Shown one piece after another: positions 42,611 through 53,154 of a DNA stretch of 64,000 nucleotides (positions are counted from its first letter, which is position 1; each line of letters begins with the position of its first letter). This DNA is from Hawksworthiomyces lignivorus (lineage: Eukaryota > Ascomycota > Sordariomycetes > Ophiostomatales > Ophiostomataceae), in contig NTMA01000057.1 of assembly GCA_002917075.1 (NCBI GenBank), positions 124,001 to 188,000 of the forward strand, read 5' to 3'. Under the pieces are notes generated by a model, which saw nothing but the letters and a program-made list of their open reading frames with translations, was not told where the DNA came from and ran no database searches. The position numbers and the translations under genes were made by a program.

Positions 42611-45364
42611 CTAGACGTCATCTAGGCCTCCCAACTGTCCAATGAGAGCTTCTACCCGCAGCAGACCGAGGTTCGTAAGCCCTTTGGCCCCTGCGGCTCC
42701 GTTTGCTGACACTCGGCTAGCCCATCTCCACCGCCTTATCCATCCCAGCAATTCTTGATACTCTCCGGCAAATCCTGGCCTCGGTGTCGGACCCGGATCG
42801 GTTTTTACTTCAGCACCACTGTTATTCTCAGTAGCATTCGCATCCGCATCCTTATCTATCACAGGATCTGCTCCCTCAGGGTTGGCTGATCTGTCTTTTG
42901 GATGAGCTACCGCAGCTGCAGTATTTAATGGCTCTGGTGTGGACGAGGGCTGTATTGTAACAACGTGGAGCAGGTGAATCATAAATGACCCAGCCATAGC
43001 AAAATTAGCCCGGCTCCATCCATGCCAGAAGGCATTCCATTGTGTTGGTGTCAGAACTTCAACAAATTCAACAAATTCTCGAACACATAGCAGTGCGCCA
43101 CGTATAACAGCCTGCGTTCCGGTATCGTTGCATCCACATAAGCTATTGCTGCTGCTGTTGCTATTGTTTCTGCTACTATTTCTGTCGCTGTTGCTATTGT
43201 TACTACTATTCCTGTTGTTGTTGCAGTTGTCCTTGCAATAGCCGCGGCAGAAATAATCATCCCCAGATTTCAGAGGCCGCAGCAGGGCACGAAAGAGCGT
43301 CATGTGGGTAACGATATACGATAAGTGAAGTGATGCATTACCGTCTAGTTGCTGCAGATCAGAAGCTGTGACGCGGGAGATTTCGTCTCCATTGCTGGTA
43401 CTGTTGCCATCATCCAATATGTTCCTAATAGAAAGCGTCGCTAAGCGATTACGAGATTGCAGAGCTGGTGGTAGCGAATCGTGCCAAGCCTTTAATCGAA
43501 CTCTCGTTGCGCGGCCGACTTCTAGAGAAAGGGCTAGATTTCGGGACGTTTGCCGAGTGGCACGGACAGTGTAATAAGTTTTTTGTATCTCCGAAAGTAT
43601 GGACGTCAAGCCTACAAGATAGTAGAGATGTGGCTGTGCCATCTCAACTGCAGAAAGTGTATCACTTGTGTCATCAAACCGCATTGGTTCGACATCCGCC
43701 TCCTCGTCAACAAGATGACTCGGCATGCCTCGTGCTAGAGCTACCCACTTCTCCATTGCCCACAGTGCCCACCATAGGCGGCGGCGTAGGCGACGCTCCC
43801 AGGCCGGCACAGTAGTCCAATTCGATGGGTCACGGTGTAAACCTATCGTTTGAGCAATAGATACGGCAGTCGCCATCAGAGACCAAGAGAAAGCCGTATC
43901 GTTCAGATAGAGGTGTGTAGGCAGTCGCTGCTGCAGTAGAAGGCAGGCTTGCAGTGTACTTAGCGAAGGCGTGTGAAGCTCTTGCAAAATGCCTTGCCAG
44001 CAGAGCTGGTATAGTTGTTCGCTTGATGGAGGGCGCAATAGCAGAGTATATAGCGAACGGTCGTGTACAACAAAAGGCAGCGCTGCCGCACATATGGCTG
44101 TCAACAAACCAAGGGGCATGTTGCTGAGCTCGTGAGGGTCCCGTGGCATCTGATGACATGATAAAATAGGAAAATAAGGATCAACGAAGCGAGAATATAG
44201 TTGAATGAGGCTCCACGCCGTCTGAGTGGTGAGGATCTTCCACAGTGCCGCCCATGCGCTCTCTGTAGCTTCAGCATCCGGCTTGGGCCCTGCGTTGTCC
44301 AAGAGGGCGTGATCTGTTAGACCGAATATTGCTGGTGGGGCACCTTCTCCCTTCTTCAATGGTGCGATATGATTTTCTTCTGTATCCTCCCAAGTTTTCC
44401 TTGACTGATGTCCTTCCCTATGCATGCGGCGGTACTTGAGACCCTTGACACCTGGCTCCGTTACGTCGTCTGCGCCAAATATCTGTCGACTCAGCAAGTG
44501 GACATCCGACGTGCCGGTTGGCCCTATATAAAAGCTAAAGGCACCAGGGAGAAACTCAAGCGATCCATTTGTGGTGAATAGCTCAGTCTGGGTTGATGTT
44601 CTCGTCTTGTTGGGTGAAGGGGTTTCGTTGGCTGAGGCCAGGCCAGAGTCATTCAAGCTTCTGTGGCTAACGCTAATAGAAGATTGTAATGATTGTAACT
44701 GTGATTCTGTCCGCAGCCGTTCCTCGTCATGAGTTTGTTCCTTATTGTGATTATCTTGTAACTCAAAAGTGGTCGTAGCAGGACTGGCAAGGCTTCCATC
44801 TCTCATATGCCTTGCATCTCCGTTTGAGTCGTGTATATATGTGTGCACTCCATCTTCTTCTTCCCGCTGTGGTATATATCTGCCTGCGTCAAGGGAAGGC
44901 TGAAAGTCCCAGAACCTATCAAGCTGGTACGAGAAGATTGTGGGATCATTCAGCCATATGGGCAGCAATGCAGGCTGTAAATCCATACTAAACATAGAGA
45001 GCATTAGTAAAAACGGGTTCTTAAAAAAAAGTTTAAAAAAAGACAATATTAAGCGAATGTTACTCGAATTAAGAGTTGCTGACTTTTCGTTTGGGGAGAA
45101 AGTAGTAGGAGGCAGGTATGAAGAGGAAGGCGAAGCCAGGTCTGGATGCCTTTGCGATTTTGCGGACGATGACACCGGCGTGGGCCGTTTCCTCTTGCCC
45201 GGTCCCTGCTCAAATGTGCATGGTAATATTCTGCCACTGCATCGACGACAGGGAGGCCCGGATGGCATATCACAGGTCACTTTTCTCCTCCTACAGGCGT
45301 CGCAGGGTCTGCATTTGCGAGACTTGTAAAAGCGGCCCGTAGCGGCCTCACTGACAATATCCAT
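42611..45364 (-). CDS. Zn2Cys6 transcription factor with fungal-specific domain
   Basis: Open frame of 917 codons. The zinc cluster CDACRRRKVTC with C-x2-C-x6-C lies at residues about 21-48, followed by basic GKRKRP. The middle homology domain is clear: LYSRFVDPYFPILSCHQ, TLQACLLLQQRLPTHLYL, IGLHRDPSNWTTVPAWERR and RRLWWALWAMEKWVAL. A hydrophobic insert, about residues 103-128, looks like an unspliced intron (T-rich tract ending TTTAG at about 44987); a weak in-frame GTCTTT donor near 45036 would remove it. Codons from about 43130 to 43250 encode an Asn/Ser-rich tract. It is close to fungal acetamidase/cutinase-type regulators. It may control the TauD/permease pair or the downstream aldolase. 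Confidence 0.87.
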   Translation of the reverse strand: MDIVSEAATGRFYKSRKCRPCDACRRRKVTCDMPSGPPCRRCSGRILPCTFEQGPGKRKRPTPVSSSAKSQRHPDLASPSSSYLPPTTFSPNEKSATLNSSNIRLILSFFKLFFKNPFLLMLSMFSMDLQPALLPIWLNDPTIFSYQLDRFWDFQPSLDAGRYIPQREEEDGVHTYIHDSNGDARHMRDGSLASPATTTFELQDNHNKEQTHDEERLRTESQLQSLQSSISVSHRSLNDSGLASANETPSPNKTRTSTQTELFTTNGSLEFLPGAFSFYIGPTGTSDVHLLSRQIFGADDVTEPGVKGLKYRRMHREGHQSRKTWEDTEENHIAPLKKGEGAPPAIFGLTDHALLDNAGPKPDAEATESAWAALWKILTTQTAWSLIQLYSRFVDPYFPILSCHQMPRDPHELSNMPLGLLTAICAAALPFVVHDRSLYTLLLRPPSSEQLYQLCWQGILQELHTPSLSTLQACLLLQQRLPTHLYLNDTAFSWSLMATAVSIAQTIGLHRDPSNWTTVPAWERRLRRRLWWALWAMEKWVALARGMPSHLVDEEADVEPMRFDDTSDTLSAVEMAQPHLYYLVGLTSILSEIQKTYYTVRATRQTSRNLALSLEVGRATRVRLKAWHDSLPPALQSRNRLATLSIRNILDDGNSTSNGDEISRVTASDLQQLDGNASLHLSYIVTHMTLFRALLRPLKSGDDYFCRGYCKDNCNNNRNSSNNSNSDRNSSRNNSNSSSNSLCGCNDTGTQAVIRGALLCVREFVEFVEVLTPTQWNAFWHGWSRANFAMAGSFMIHLLHVVTIQPSSTPEPLNTAAAVAHPKDRSANPEGADPVIDKDADANATENNSGAEVKTDPGPTPRPGFAGEYQELLGWIRRWRWASRVSANGAAGAKGLTNLGLLRVEALIGQLGGLDDV

Positions 45365-45693
45365 TTAATGAGGATTGAGTGGGGAAAAGTAATTCCTTTC
45401 TACCATAGGTTGGCCACGGCCAGTTACTGCGACGATAATTGCAATCAAGCAAGATTATGATTAAAGAACAGAGAGAATAAAGGAGTTGCCAAAGGTTCTC
45501 TTATCAGCGAGGTGGAGCTTTTTGCGGATAAGGCCGATGCAGCCAACAACAATACCTCGGACCTAAAACGGGGAAATCAACGAATCTTGGTTTAATATTT
45601 CTTGCGTAGTCTAGCTCTGTTTATCACGGTAGCTCAACTAGGTGGGCATGTAGACAAATAATATTTGTTCGGAACAATTGTATGGTATCTATC
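45365..45693. other. intergenic between aldolase 3' end and regulator start
   Basis: About 330 bases holding the regulator promoter on the minus strand; no gene seen. Confidence 0.5.
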
Positions 45694-47181
45694 TCAAGGT
45701 AGCGTTCTCTCCAACGCTAATAGCTTATTCAGGAAAGAATGTCCAAACATAGCTCCAGCTTGCTCATCGCTCATCGGGAGGAGTGGCCGACGAGGCCTTT
45801 CGCCATATCCGAACTGCAGATTAAGCAGTTTTTTCATACCGGGAATCTACACCGAATGACGATTAGAAAGTAAACGGACCATTTTTTTTCTTTTGGTTTT
45901 TATCAGCTAGCAAGACCTTACCCCGATTTTCAGCTGTATCCCATCTGCCAAGGAAATCAAATTCTGCAGCTCTTGCGCCTGCTTGAACGATTCCGCATCT
46001 TCCAACTTTTGGCAGAGCTGCCATAGCCTCACACAGGATTTCTGCGAGATGATGTTTAATGCACACGAACACACAGCTCCAAAGTCGAACGACATGACTC
46101 ACTGGAGCTATATTGGCGAGGCCGCTAATAGCGCCAGCCGATCCAGACGATATGGATGGTAGGAGAAAGTCGATGAAACCGTCGATAACCTCGAATGGCT
46201 GCCCTTGCCCAAGACTGCGTGGATAGGCACTCAGAAATGCCGGATCATGTACACGAGCGGTAATACGGGTGAGTTTACCGACATCCGCACAGCTACCGAA
46301 GTCGTTAGATACACAAGAGCTGCCATGCGTTTTCTTTGGGGCTCATTGACGGGGAGTGCGTACGTTAGTTTTATACCGCAAACGTTTGGCGCAGCCTGGG
46401 CAATCTCTATGATGAGATCACTGTCCATGTTAATACCTCCAGATGCAGCTGGAAAATTATAAAGAATGCTATCCAGTTAGCTTTTGCCTCAATTCCATTT
46501 TCCCAACTTCCATCGTCTTCTTATTTGGTGCCATACACAGGTACAGGGGAAGCGGCAGCGAGATCCGTAAAAAACTGCTTAACAGCAGTCATGTTCGCGA
46601 TCATATTGGCAGCATAGTACCCGGGAGTTATTGCCAGTACAAAAGCTGCACCTGCTGCGGCAGCTTCCCGAGCTAATTGAATTGATTCACGCGTGCTGGC
46701 TGCACCGACGCCTGCAACAACAGGCATACTAGGCATGCCAATTTCGTCCAAAACGGCTCGGGTTTCTTTAATAAGCTGCGAGCGTTCGTCATGAGTCTAT
46801 AATAGAAACAAAAAAGTTATTAGGATTTCAGTTTACTAAACTCAGAGTACTCACAGAACGAGTGATAGCTGAACAAGATAAGTAGTTACTTACTAGATGT
46901 GCAGCCTCGCCTGCAGTGCCGGAGACGACAGGCACCGTGCCTGCTTTAGCTATAACTGTGGTGTTCTTTTGTTACAAAAAAAAAAAAAAAAATCTTTTGA
47001 AGGCTGTAGTTAACACTATAGCTTACATTGAACATGCTTCTTAAAAGCATCATAGTCTGTGTCCTTCAGTTAGTAACTATTTTCTCATTAGCCTGTATGA
47101 AATCGTTAAGTACGAACCAACTTCTTCATCGTCGTTAAAGAAGCAAGGCAAAGGCGTGTAGATGCCTCGTGGGAGCTTCAT
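45694..47181 (-). CDS. second DapA-family class I aldolase, eight exons
   Basis: Looks fragmentary in raw frames but splices to an intact 327-residue protein: 47181-47118, 47056-47027, 46955-46894, 46796-46537, 46468-46364, 46292-46103, 46041-45922 and 45846-45694, all GT-AG. The product reads PRGIYTPLPCFF at the start, VSGTAGEAAHLTHDER, catalytic tyrosine in VILYNFP (Y142) and Schiff-base lysine in GIKLT (K172). It is diverged from the aldolase at 19.1 kb, differing in intron number (seven against one) and active-site context, so it is not a recent duplicate. The likely reaction is pyruvate-releasing cleavage of a 2-keto acid. It follows a metallo-beta-lactamase-fold hydrolase gene on the same strand. 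A poly-T tract lies in intron 2. Confidence 0.85.
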
Positions 47182-47484
47182 CTTGAAGTCGATTGCCGTA
47201 TCAATAAAATTTACTGAAACATGGGATCTCTTGTCTTTCAGTTTTCTTTGGCAAAGGTATAATTCAGCTGAGCTCAATGCATTGCATACGTAGTACTCTG
47301 AGCGCGCGGCCAAGTGTGCGGCCAACTTATGCCGTAGATAACGAACACAATATATCCACAACTAAATTTTATCTAGCGGGGATTAGTAGCGTGAAATAGC
47401 CAGGGGTAGCTTCTTGCATTATCATTCGCTCTATTGTCAACCACGAAATCACCATTCCTATGTCGTAACAGGCACTCCGTTGCT
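47182..47484. other. short intergenic region upstream of the second aldolase
   Basis: About 300 bases holding the aldolase promoter on the minus strand and the 3' flank of the hydrolase gene. The aldolase frame stays open upstream to 47361, but the extension has no family similarity. Confidence 0.5.
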
Positions 47485-48783
47485 TCAACTTTCATTATAT
47501 GACGCGCCAAATTTTTCAACCCGCCGGCCTTCTTTCCACAATCCATCAACAATTGGCACCTTTCGGCATACTGGAGGACCGACAACGTTGCCAGCACTGT
47601 CATATTGCGGAAGCTCGCCCAGCCAGCCCCAGTGACACTTGTCCTTCATGCCCTGGGCCTGCCAGGTATTGAGGTCATTTTCCGGCTCGTCATTGAGCGT
47701 TGGTAATATGTCTGGGAGCGCTGTGTCGTGCGCTAGAAGCACTAGCACGTTGGGATCCGCGTCAAAGTACTCTTGCATACCCTTCAGAGTCACGACGGCG
47801 GCCGCTGGGTCCTTGTACGTTGACTTGGCATGCGTCGATAGCCGATAGAAAGGCGTAGTCTTAGTATCTATTCTCTCTTTTGACCTCTTCTGAGGGTGGT
47901 GGTCGGTGAACACAGCACAGGGGCATGGCATAGGGTGGCGACCCGGGTGCCCTCAGAAAGCGGCCACCGGCACCTCGTCCGGTAACGAGATCCACTTGCT
48001 GGGCCGGAAATCGCCAGCAAAGTGGCAGATGTCACCGCCCAAGAACACAAATGTGTCGGGCGTGGTGCGTGCGAGCGCGCACAGATGGCCCGGCCAGTGG
48101 CCTGGCGTATCGAGCAGATAGAGAGAGCCGTCGCCGTAGAAGTCATGTGCAGGAAACGGCCCGATGCGCAAGCCGCTACGCATGCAGTCGATTTCTACAC
48201 ACTGACGCCCTACAAAGTCGGCTTCGCTAAGATTCGAGTCCGGATTAAGTGGGTACGGCGGAAAGACCCCGGTACCTTTGCCATAGCATAAATTCGTTGA
48301 TAGCGGGAAGAGGTGAGGGCTGCCCATGTGGTCCCAGTGGCTATGTGACCAGATGATATCGTCTAGTCCTATGTTAGAACAAATTCAAGAAAAAAATTTC
48401 CCCCATCCATACATAGGAGACTTACTAATGTCTTCGAGTTTTATCTCCTTTTCCTTTAAAATCTCTGTCACATCTTTATCGACGCGCACTCCAGGGATAG
48501 CGTCCTGGATGCGCCTCAGTGTCATAGGTGGCGAATTCCAGTAGTCTTTTCGGGTGCCTAGGTCAAACATGGTCTTCTTGTTGATCCGCTCGTTTTCGAT
48601 GAGAAACGCCATCGTCGTAATGCTCATTAGCTCATGTCCGGGCATGACCGGATCGACAAATGAGAAGGCGTTCAGCAACATCACGGATGTTGTATCCACC
48701 ATGCGTACGCGCACCGTATTTTCCAATTTTGGCGGCGCATTGAGAGTTCCCAGGCCTTGAAAGACACTCTTTTCTGTAGCCAT
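47485..48783 (-). pseudogene. metallo-beta-lactamase-fold hydrolase (AHL-lactonase-like) with in-frame TGA
   Basis: Two exons, 48783-48426 and 48362-47485, joined by a 63-base intron. The zinc motif HSHWDH, followed by MGSPHLFP, lies just after the splice. LLDTPGHWPGHLCAL and FVFLGGDICHFAGDFRPSKW supply the further ligands. The group includes N-acyl-homoserine-lactone and other lactone hydrolases. A TGA at 47953-47955 stops the frame after DEVPVAAF, giving 255 residues, but the same frame continues for 155 codons with family-like sequence (FTDHHPQKRS, VLVLLAHDTALPDILP) to a normal end, 411 residues in all. No GT-AG intron can remove the TGA. Either a recent nonsense mutation, a sequencing error, or readthrough. 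Zinc ligands lie before the stop, the C-terminal AHD histidine after it. Confidence 0.8.
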
Positions 48784-50458
48784 TGTAACTCGTATATATG
48801 TCCTATAAATTCTCAAGATACAGCCACTACAGGGAGAAATGTGTGGATCAAGTGGAAGAATTGACCATACAAGAGGGGTTGAAGAAAAAGTGTGAGGGGT
48901 CTCAGAGAGGCAGAAAGAGTTCGTTGTGCAGCAGCAGGTTTTGTCTCCGCTCGATATAGGCTTAAGACCAACATAGACCTACTAGGGCTCATAGGCATTC
49001 CTTTCGGACCGTGTCTGCTTGACGGAGCTGCATAACCGCATGTCGATTGGCTTATCGGTGAACGCCGACAGCATCAACCCCAAGGTCGCGCTTTGGCCGA
49101 ACCTACAGCTACACCACAATCCGGTTTCCACCTCGGCAATTTGGCAGCGCCAATCCTAGACTCTGTCCATGGTACATAGCATGATGTTAGAACGCAATCT
49201 TTCATCCCCGTGAGGACCCCGGGATATATGGTCCTTGGTGGGTTCGTGTTATTCTAAATCAAGCATGAAAAGCTCTCTAAAGATGATTGTACGTCGCATC
49301 AACAAACTACATGAGGGAGCGACATGCAAACCAGATCGCGATTTCTAGCGAAATCACTTCCATGTCGATATCAATATTTGCAATGACGCTGATAATGGTT
49401 TAGTAATGTACATTGTAATACTGCAAAGTCATATTATTCGTTCTCATATAGATTATGAGAAGTGTTTTGGAACTAAGCACTAGCGCTGCACATTGACACT
49501 GATATTAAGCAGTTTTACAGAAGACAGCGCTGTTTCCTTTGTTGCAAACATGCTTACAGGTTTAACTGTATAGCTTTGCAGTACGAAGTAGCAAATACGG
49601 AACTGTATAACCCTTTTAAGGAAATAATAGCAATAGACCATATATTTTAGTATGAATAAACATTTGTCTCCGTCTCTCTCTTTTCAGAAAGGGGAGGGAA
49701 AGCTAGGTTGTTTGTTTTTATGTGAGGAAAAAAAATGTACTGGGAGGCATTCAATCAACAGGAGATGCTGCTTAGTAACACTACGCTGCTTAAAACGTTA
49801 ATTCTTGGTCGCCGACTAATTATGGTGGCGTGGTGTGATTGATAAAGTGTCCACCGGGATTTTGTAGGTGCTAAGCTCAAATATCATGATTCAACGAGCT
49901 ACGCAGACGCCGTACTCCAGCGCCACTTCTGGACGCCACATTTACTCAGGAAATTCTGGGTTGCGTCTGTAGATTCTAATGCGTTAATGCGTTATATGGC
50001 CATTCAACGTAGACACGGCTCATGACTCGATATATCTCGGCCTGCCCTGAGCTATTGATTTCTAGTGTTTAGGGCCGATACGCAGAGTGATCTGAGCGTT
50101 TGCAGTCCTGACTGTGTAGACGGCGATGAAGAAAGCTCCGGAAAGTCTTCAAATCCCGAATTCTCATCGCCGTCCCTGAAGTCATCCGGTTGTCTTTCAA
50201 GCTGACGGCGAACACTTACAAGGCAGAAAATCGTCCGGTTTCAACATATCACACCACGCAATACCTCGTGGCTTGCCACCTCGACCATGTAGTCTAAAGA
50301 TTCCAAATTTAAATTTCCTCCTCATCGTGTCATGATGTCGACAATTATCTAGTATTTATTTGCTGCTACCCCATAGCAATTTTCCGGCGCTTATTGAATC
50401 CGCAATTCACCAAAACACTTTTATCATCCTCGTCAATTCTTATTTTAACACTGTCGCA
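48784..50458. other. 1.7-kb divergent intergenic region
   Basis: Holds the promoters of the hydrolase (minus) and the CoA-disulfide-reductase-like gene (plus). AT-rich in its middle part (49400-49760), no gene, no clear repeat recognised. Confidence 0.45.
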
Positions 50459-52138
50459 ATGTCCGGGCCCCCAAAAAGAATTGTTATAATTGGTGGCGTG
50501 GCAGGCGGAATGTCCTGCGCCGCTAGGCTGAGGCGCCTCGACGAACAGGCGGTGATTACCGTGGTGGAAAGGGGGCCGTATGTCAGTTATGCCAACTGCG
50601 GCATACCTTATGCCCTTGGTGGCGTTATCAAGGACGAGTCCCAGCTTCACGTTCAGACCGTGGGTAAGATGAAGACCTGGTTCAACCTAGAAATCCGCGT
50701 CAACACGGCGCTTGTCAGTATCCAGCGTTCAGAAAAGCTGGCCACCATCCGGGATCTTCTCACAAATGTGGAAACCACCCTGCCTTACGACAAATTGGTC
50801 TTAGCAATGGGTGCCGATGCCATTGTCCCGCCAATTGAAGGAGCCGGCTTAGCTCATGTCCACACATTGCAGACTATCCCCGATTTGCTGGACATCCAAG
50901 CCACCATGGCCAAGACCCGCTGCCGCAAGGCTGCCGTCGTTGGGGGCGGCTTCATTGGGCTAGAGGCGGCTGAGAATCTCCGCCGGCTTGCATTCGAAGT
51001 CACGATGTTTGAATACGGAGGGCAAGTCTTCCCGCCAGTGGATGCAAATATAGCACAGGTCCTGCATGATGAGCTACGTAGGAACGCAGTCCACCTCGTC
51101 CTCAATGCTCGCGTAACCAAGATTACTGCGGGCTCCGATTCGGAACCGTCGCTTGTCTTTGCCGAGGGACACGACCCTGTTCCGGCAGACCTCGTCATCC
51201 TCGCCGCTGGCATCCGAGCTAGGACTGCCATCGCCAAGGATGCCGGTCTCGCCATCGGCAAAACTGGTGTCACGGTCAACGATGCTATGCAAACATCCGA
51301 CGGAGATATTTACGCAGTTGGAGACATGGTCGAGACGACCAACATCATTACCAACACGGCCATGCAGACGGCTCTCGCAGGCCCAGCAAACCGCCAAGGG
51401 CGACTGGCTGCTGACCACATCTGTGGACGCGACGTCAAGTACCGCGGCAGTCTCGGCACATCCGTCTGCCAAGTATTTGGCCTGACGGTGGGTATTGCTG
51501 GTCTATCGTGCCGCAGCCTCGACCGTCTAGGCATCCAGTACCAGTACGTGACGGTACACCCGCCCGACCATGCGACATATTATACCGGCGCCGTGGCCAT
51601 GACGATTCAGCTAGCGTTTGAAACGCCGGGAGGGAAAATCCTCGGGGCACAGATTGTTGGCAAGCACGGTGTGGACAAGCGAATCGATGTCCTAGCTACG
51701 GCGATGCGGGCTAGGATGACGGTCGAAGACCTCGAGCATCTGGAGCTTGGGTACGCACCCCCGTATGGCGCAGCCAAGGATGCCGTCAACATGGCGGGGT
51801 TTGTGGCCAGCAACGTCTTACGGGAAGATGTCAAGATCGTCCACTCACGCGATTTGGAAGAGAGCCAAAAGTTGCACGAATTTCATATCTTGGACGTGCG
51901 AAGCCCCGAGGAGTATACCCGCGGACATGTGAAGGGGGCTGTCAATATTCCTTTACCAAATCTTCGTGAGAGACTCAGTGAAGTGCGAAAGGATTTGCCG
52001 ACTCTTGTGTACTGCTTTGTTGGATATCGCGGTTACGTGGCGGCCAGAATTTTGGAACAGAGCGGCTTTGACGTGTATAATTTAGATGGAGGTTTTAAGT
52101 CGGTTACTGATTCGGGGTATAAGTCGATACAGGATTAG
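50459..52138 (+). CDS. CoA-disulfide-reductase-like flavoprotein fused to rhodanese
   Basis: Single exon, 559 residues from the ATG at 50459 (context CGCAATGTCC). The N-terminus IVIIGGVAGGMSCAARLRRL binds FAD. The single active cysteine is C47 in VSYANCGIPY, as in CoA-disulfide reductases and NADH oxidases; VVGGGFIGLEAAENL is the NAD(P)H fold and YAVGDMVE the second FAD contact. A dimerisation domain follows, and the last ~110 residues are a rhodanese domain with the cysteine loop YCFVGYRG (C519). Bacterial fusions of this type (CoADR-RHD, Npsr-like) reduce CoA persulfides, polysulfide or sulfur. It is rare in fungi to my knowledge. The intron-free, bacterial-type architecture may reflect horizontal transfer; unproven. 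Confidence 0.9.
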   Translation: MSGPPKRIVIIGGVAGGMSCAARLRRLDEQAVITVVERGPYVSYANCGIPYALGGVIKDESQLHVQTVGKMKTWFNLEIRVNTALVSIQRSEKLATIRDLLTNVETTLPYDKLVLAMGADAIVPPIEGAGLAHVHTLQTIPDLLDIQATMAKTRCRKAAVVGGGFIGLEAAENLRRLAFEVTMFEYGGQVFPPVDANIAQVLHDELRRNAVHLVLNARVTKITAGSDSEPSLVFAEGHDPVPADLVILAAGIRARTAIAKDAGLAIGKTGVTVNDAMQTSDGDIYAVGDMVETTNIITNTAMQTALAGPANRQGRLAADHICGRDVKYRGSLGTSVCQVFGLTVGIAGLSCRSLDRLGIQYQYVTVHPPDHATYYTGAVAMTIQLAFETPGGKILGAQIVGKHGVDKRIDVLATAMRARMTVEDLEHLELGYAPPYGAAKDAVNMAGFVASNVLREDVKIVHSRDLEESQKLHEFHILDVRSPEEYTRGHVKGAVNIPLPNLRERLSEVRKDLPTLVYCFVGYRGYVAARILEQSGFDVYNLDGGFKSVTDSGYKSIQD

Positions 52139-53154
52139 GCCCGCAGATTGATTATTAGGTCATCAGTTTGAAATTTTGTCATTGCATCCTCAAGAAGTAG
52201 TATAAGCAAGAAATTAGGATTGAATCACGGTTATAATATGCAGGTTAACGTTGGGATCCGAGATAATTAGTTTAAAAAAAGATTAATTCTACAGTAAATG
52301 TCTTAATCTTATCACACCTAAGAACATCTTGTACATTCGTAGTATGCATGAAATAAAGCCTAGGCTGTAACACTGCTCTTGCAATTCCAGCTCTCACCTT
52401 GTGGGCCGGACTGGGCCAACTTCAGTGTTGATGTATGATGATTAGAGTCGATATTTGAAAAGGCTACTCTCCGGTAATGGTAATTTTATAGAATCGCTAA
52501 AATCCATGTTGGCTTCCCTGTTGACTCGTGAAGCCTAGAGAGAAATGTGCGTCTATGATGCGGAGTGCTTGAAACGAAGCTTCATATATTTTGATTATAT
52601 AAGCTCACTAGAGCATCATGTTAGCATTCGGAAGTCTTTCTCACCAGCGCTTTAATGTATGCTCGGAGAAACACCGCACTCCATTAAACATTATTCAATC
52701 CATTTCAGTTTTTCAGATAGAATGGAAAACAGCTTCTTGATCAAATTACACAGTTAAAAGAAAGCTTGATGCTTGTTTGAAGAACATTGTGGTGATTACC
52801 TTCTTAAGTTGGTGATGCTTGAAGACTTAGTAAGCATCAAGCCCTGTGAGAAAGCCCTGCCAAAAATGTGGCAGTGTGGCTTTTGTAAGCCGGCAGCCAC
52901 TGGAAAAAGAGTCCTAAAAATGCCCCGAAAGCAGTGGCTCTTTTTTTATATTAATTTTGTTCAGTTCCAATGGGCAAATCTTCAGCTTGGCGCTGAGCAT
53001 TTTTTATCGACTCCATCCTGAATGGGCTTAGCGGAGGTGGCCAGATACACAGTCGAGCTCTGATAGGCCCACACCTGAATTTCAGTTGCTGGGGCGGAAC
53101 TAATGCCGTTGCAAAAGATAAGGCGGCCCGCATGAGGACGAGGCGCACAAGCTC
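52139..53154. other. 1-kb intergenic region with a hairpin-plus-T-run
   Basis: AT-rich. AGCCACTG at 52895-52902 pairs with CAGTGGCT at 52932-52939, followed by a T run. No gene supported; the open frame at 52773-53021 shows no family motif. Confidence 0.4.

Noticed and set aside
45694..47361. Apparent aldolase pseudogene made of scattered fragments
   Set aside because: Seven GT-AG introns join the fragments into a complete frame with both catalytic residues, so it is treated as an intact gene.
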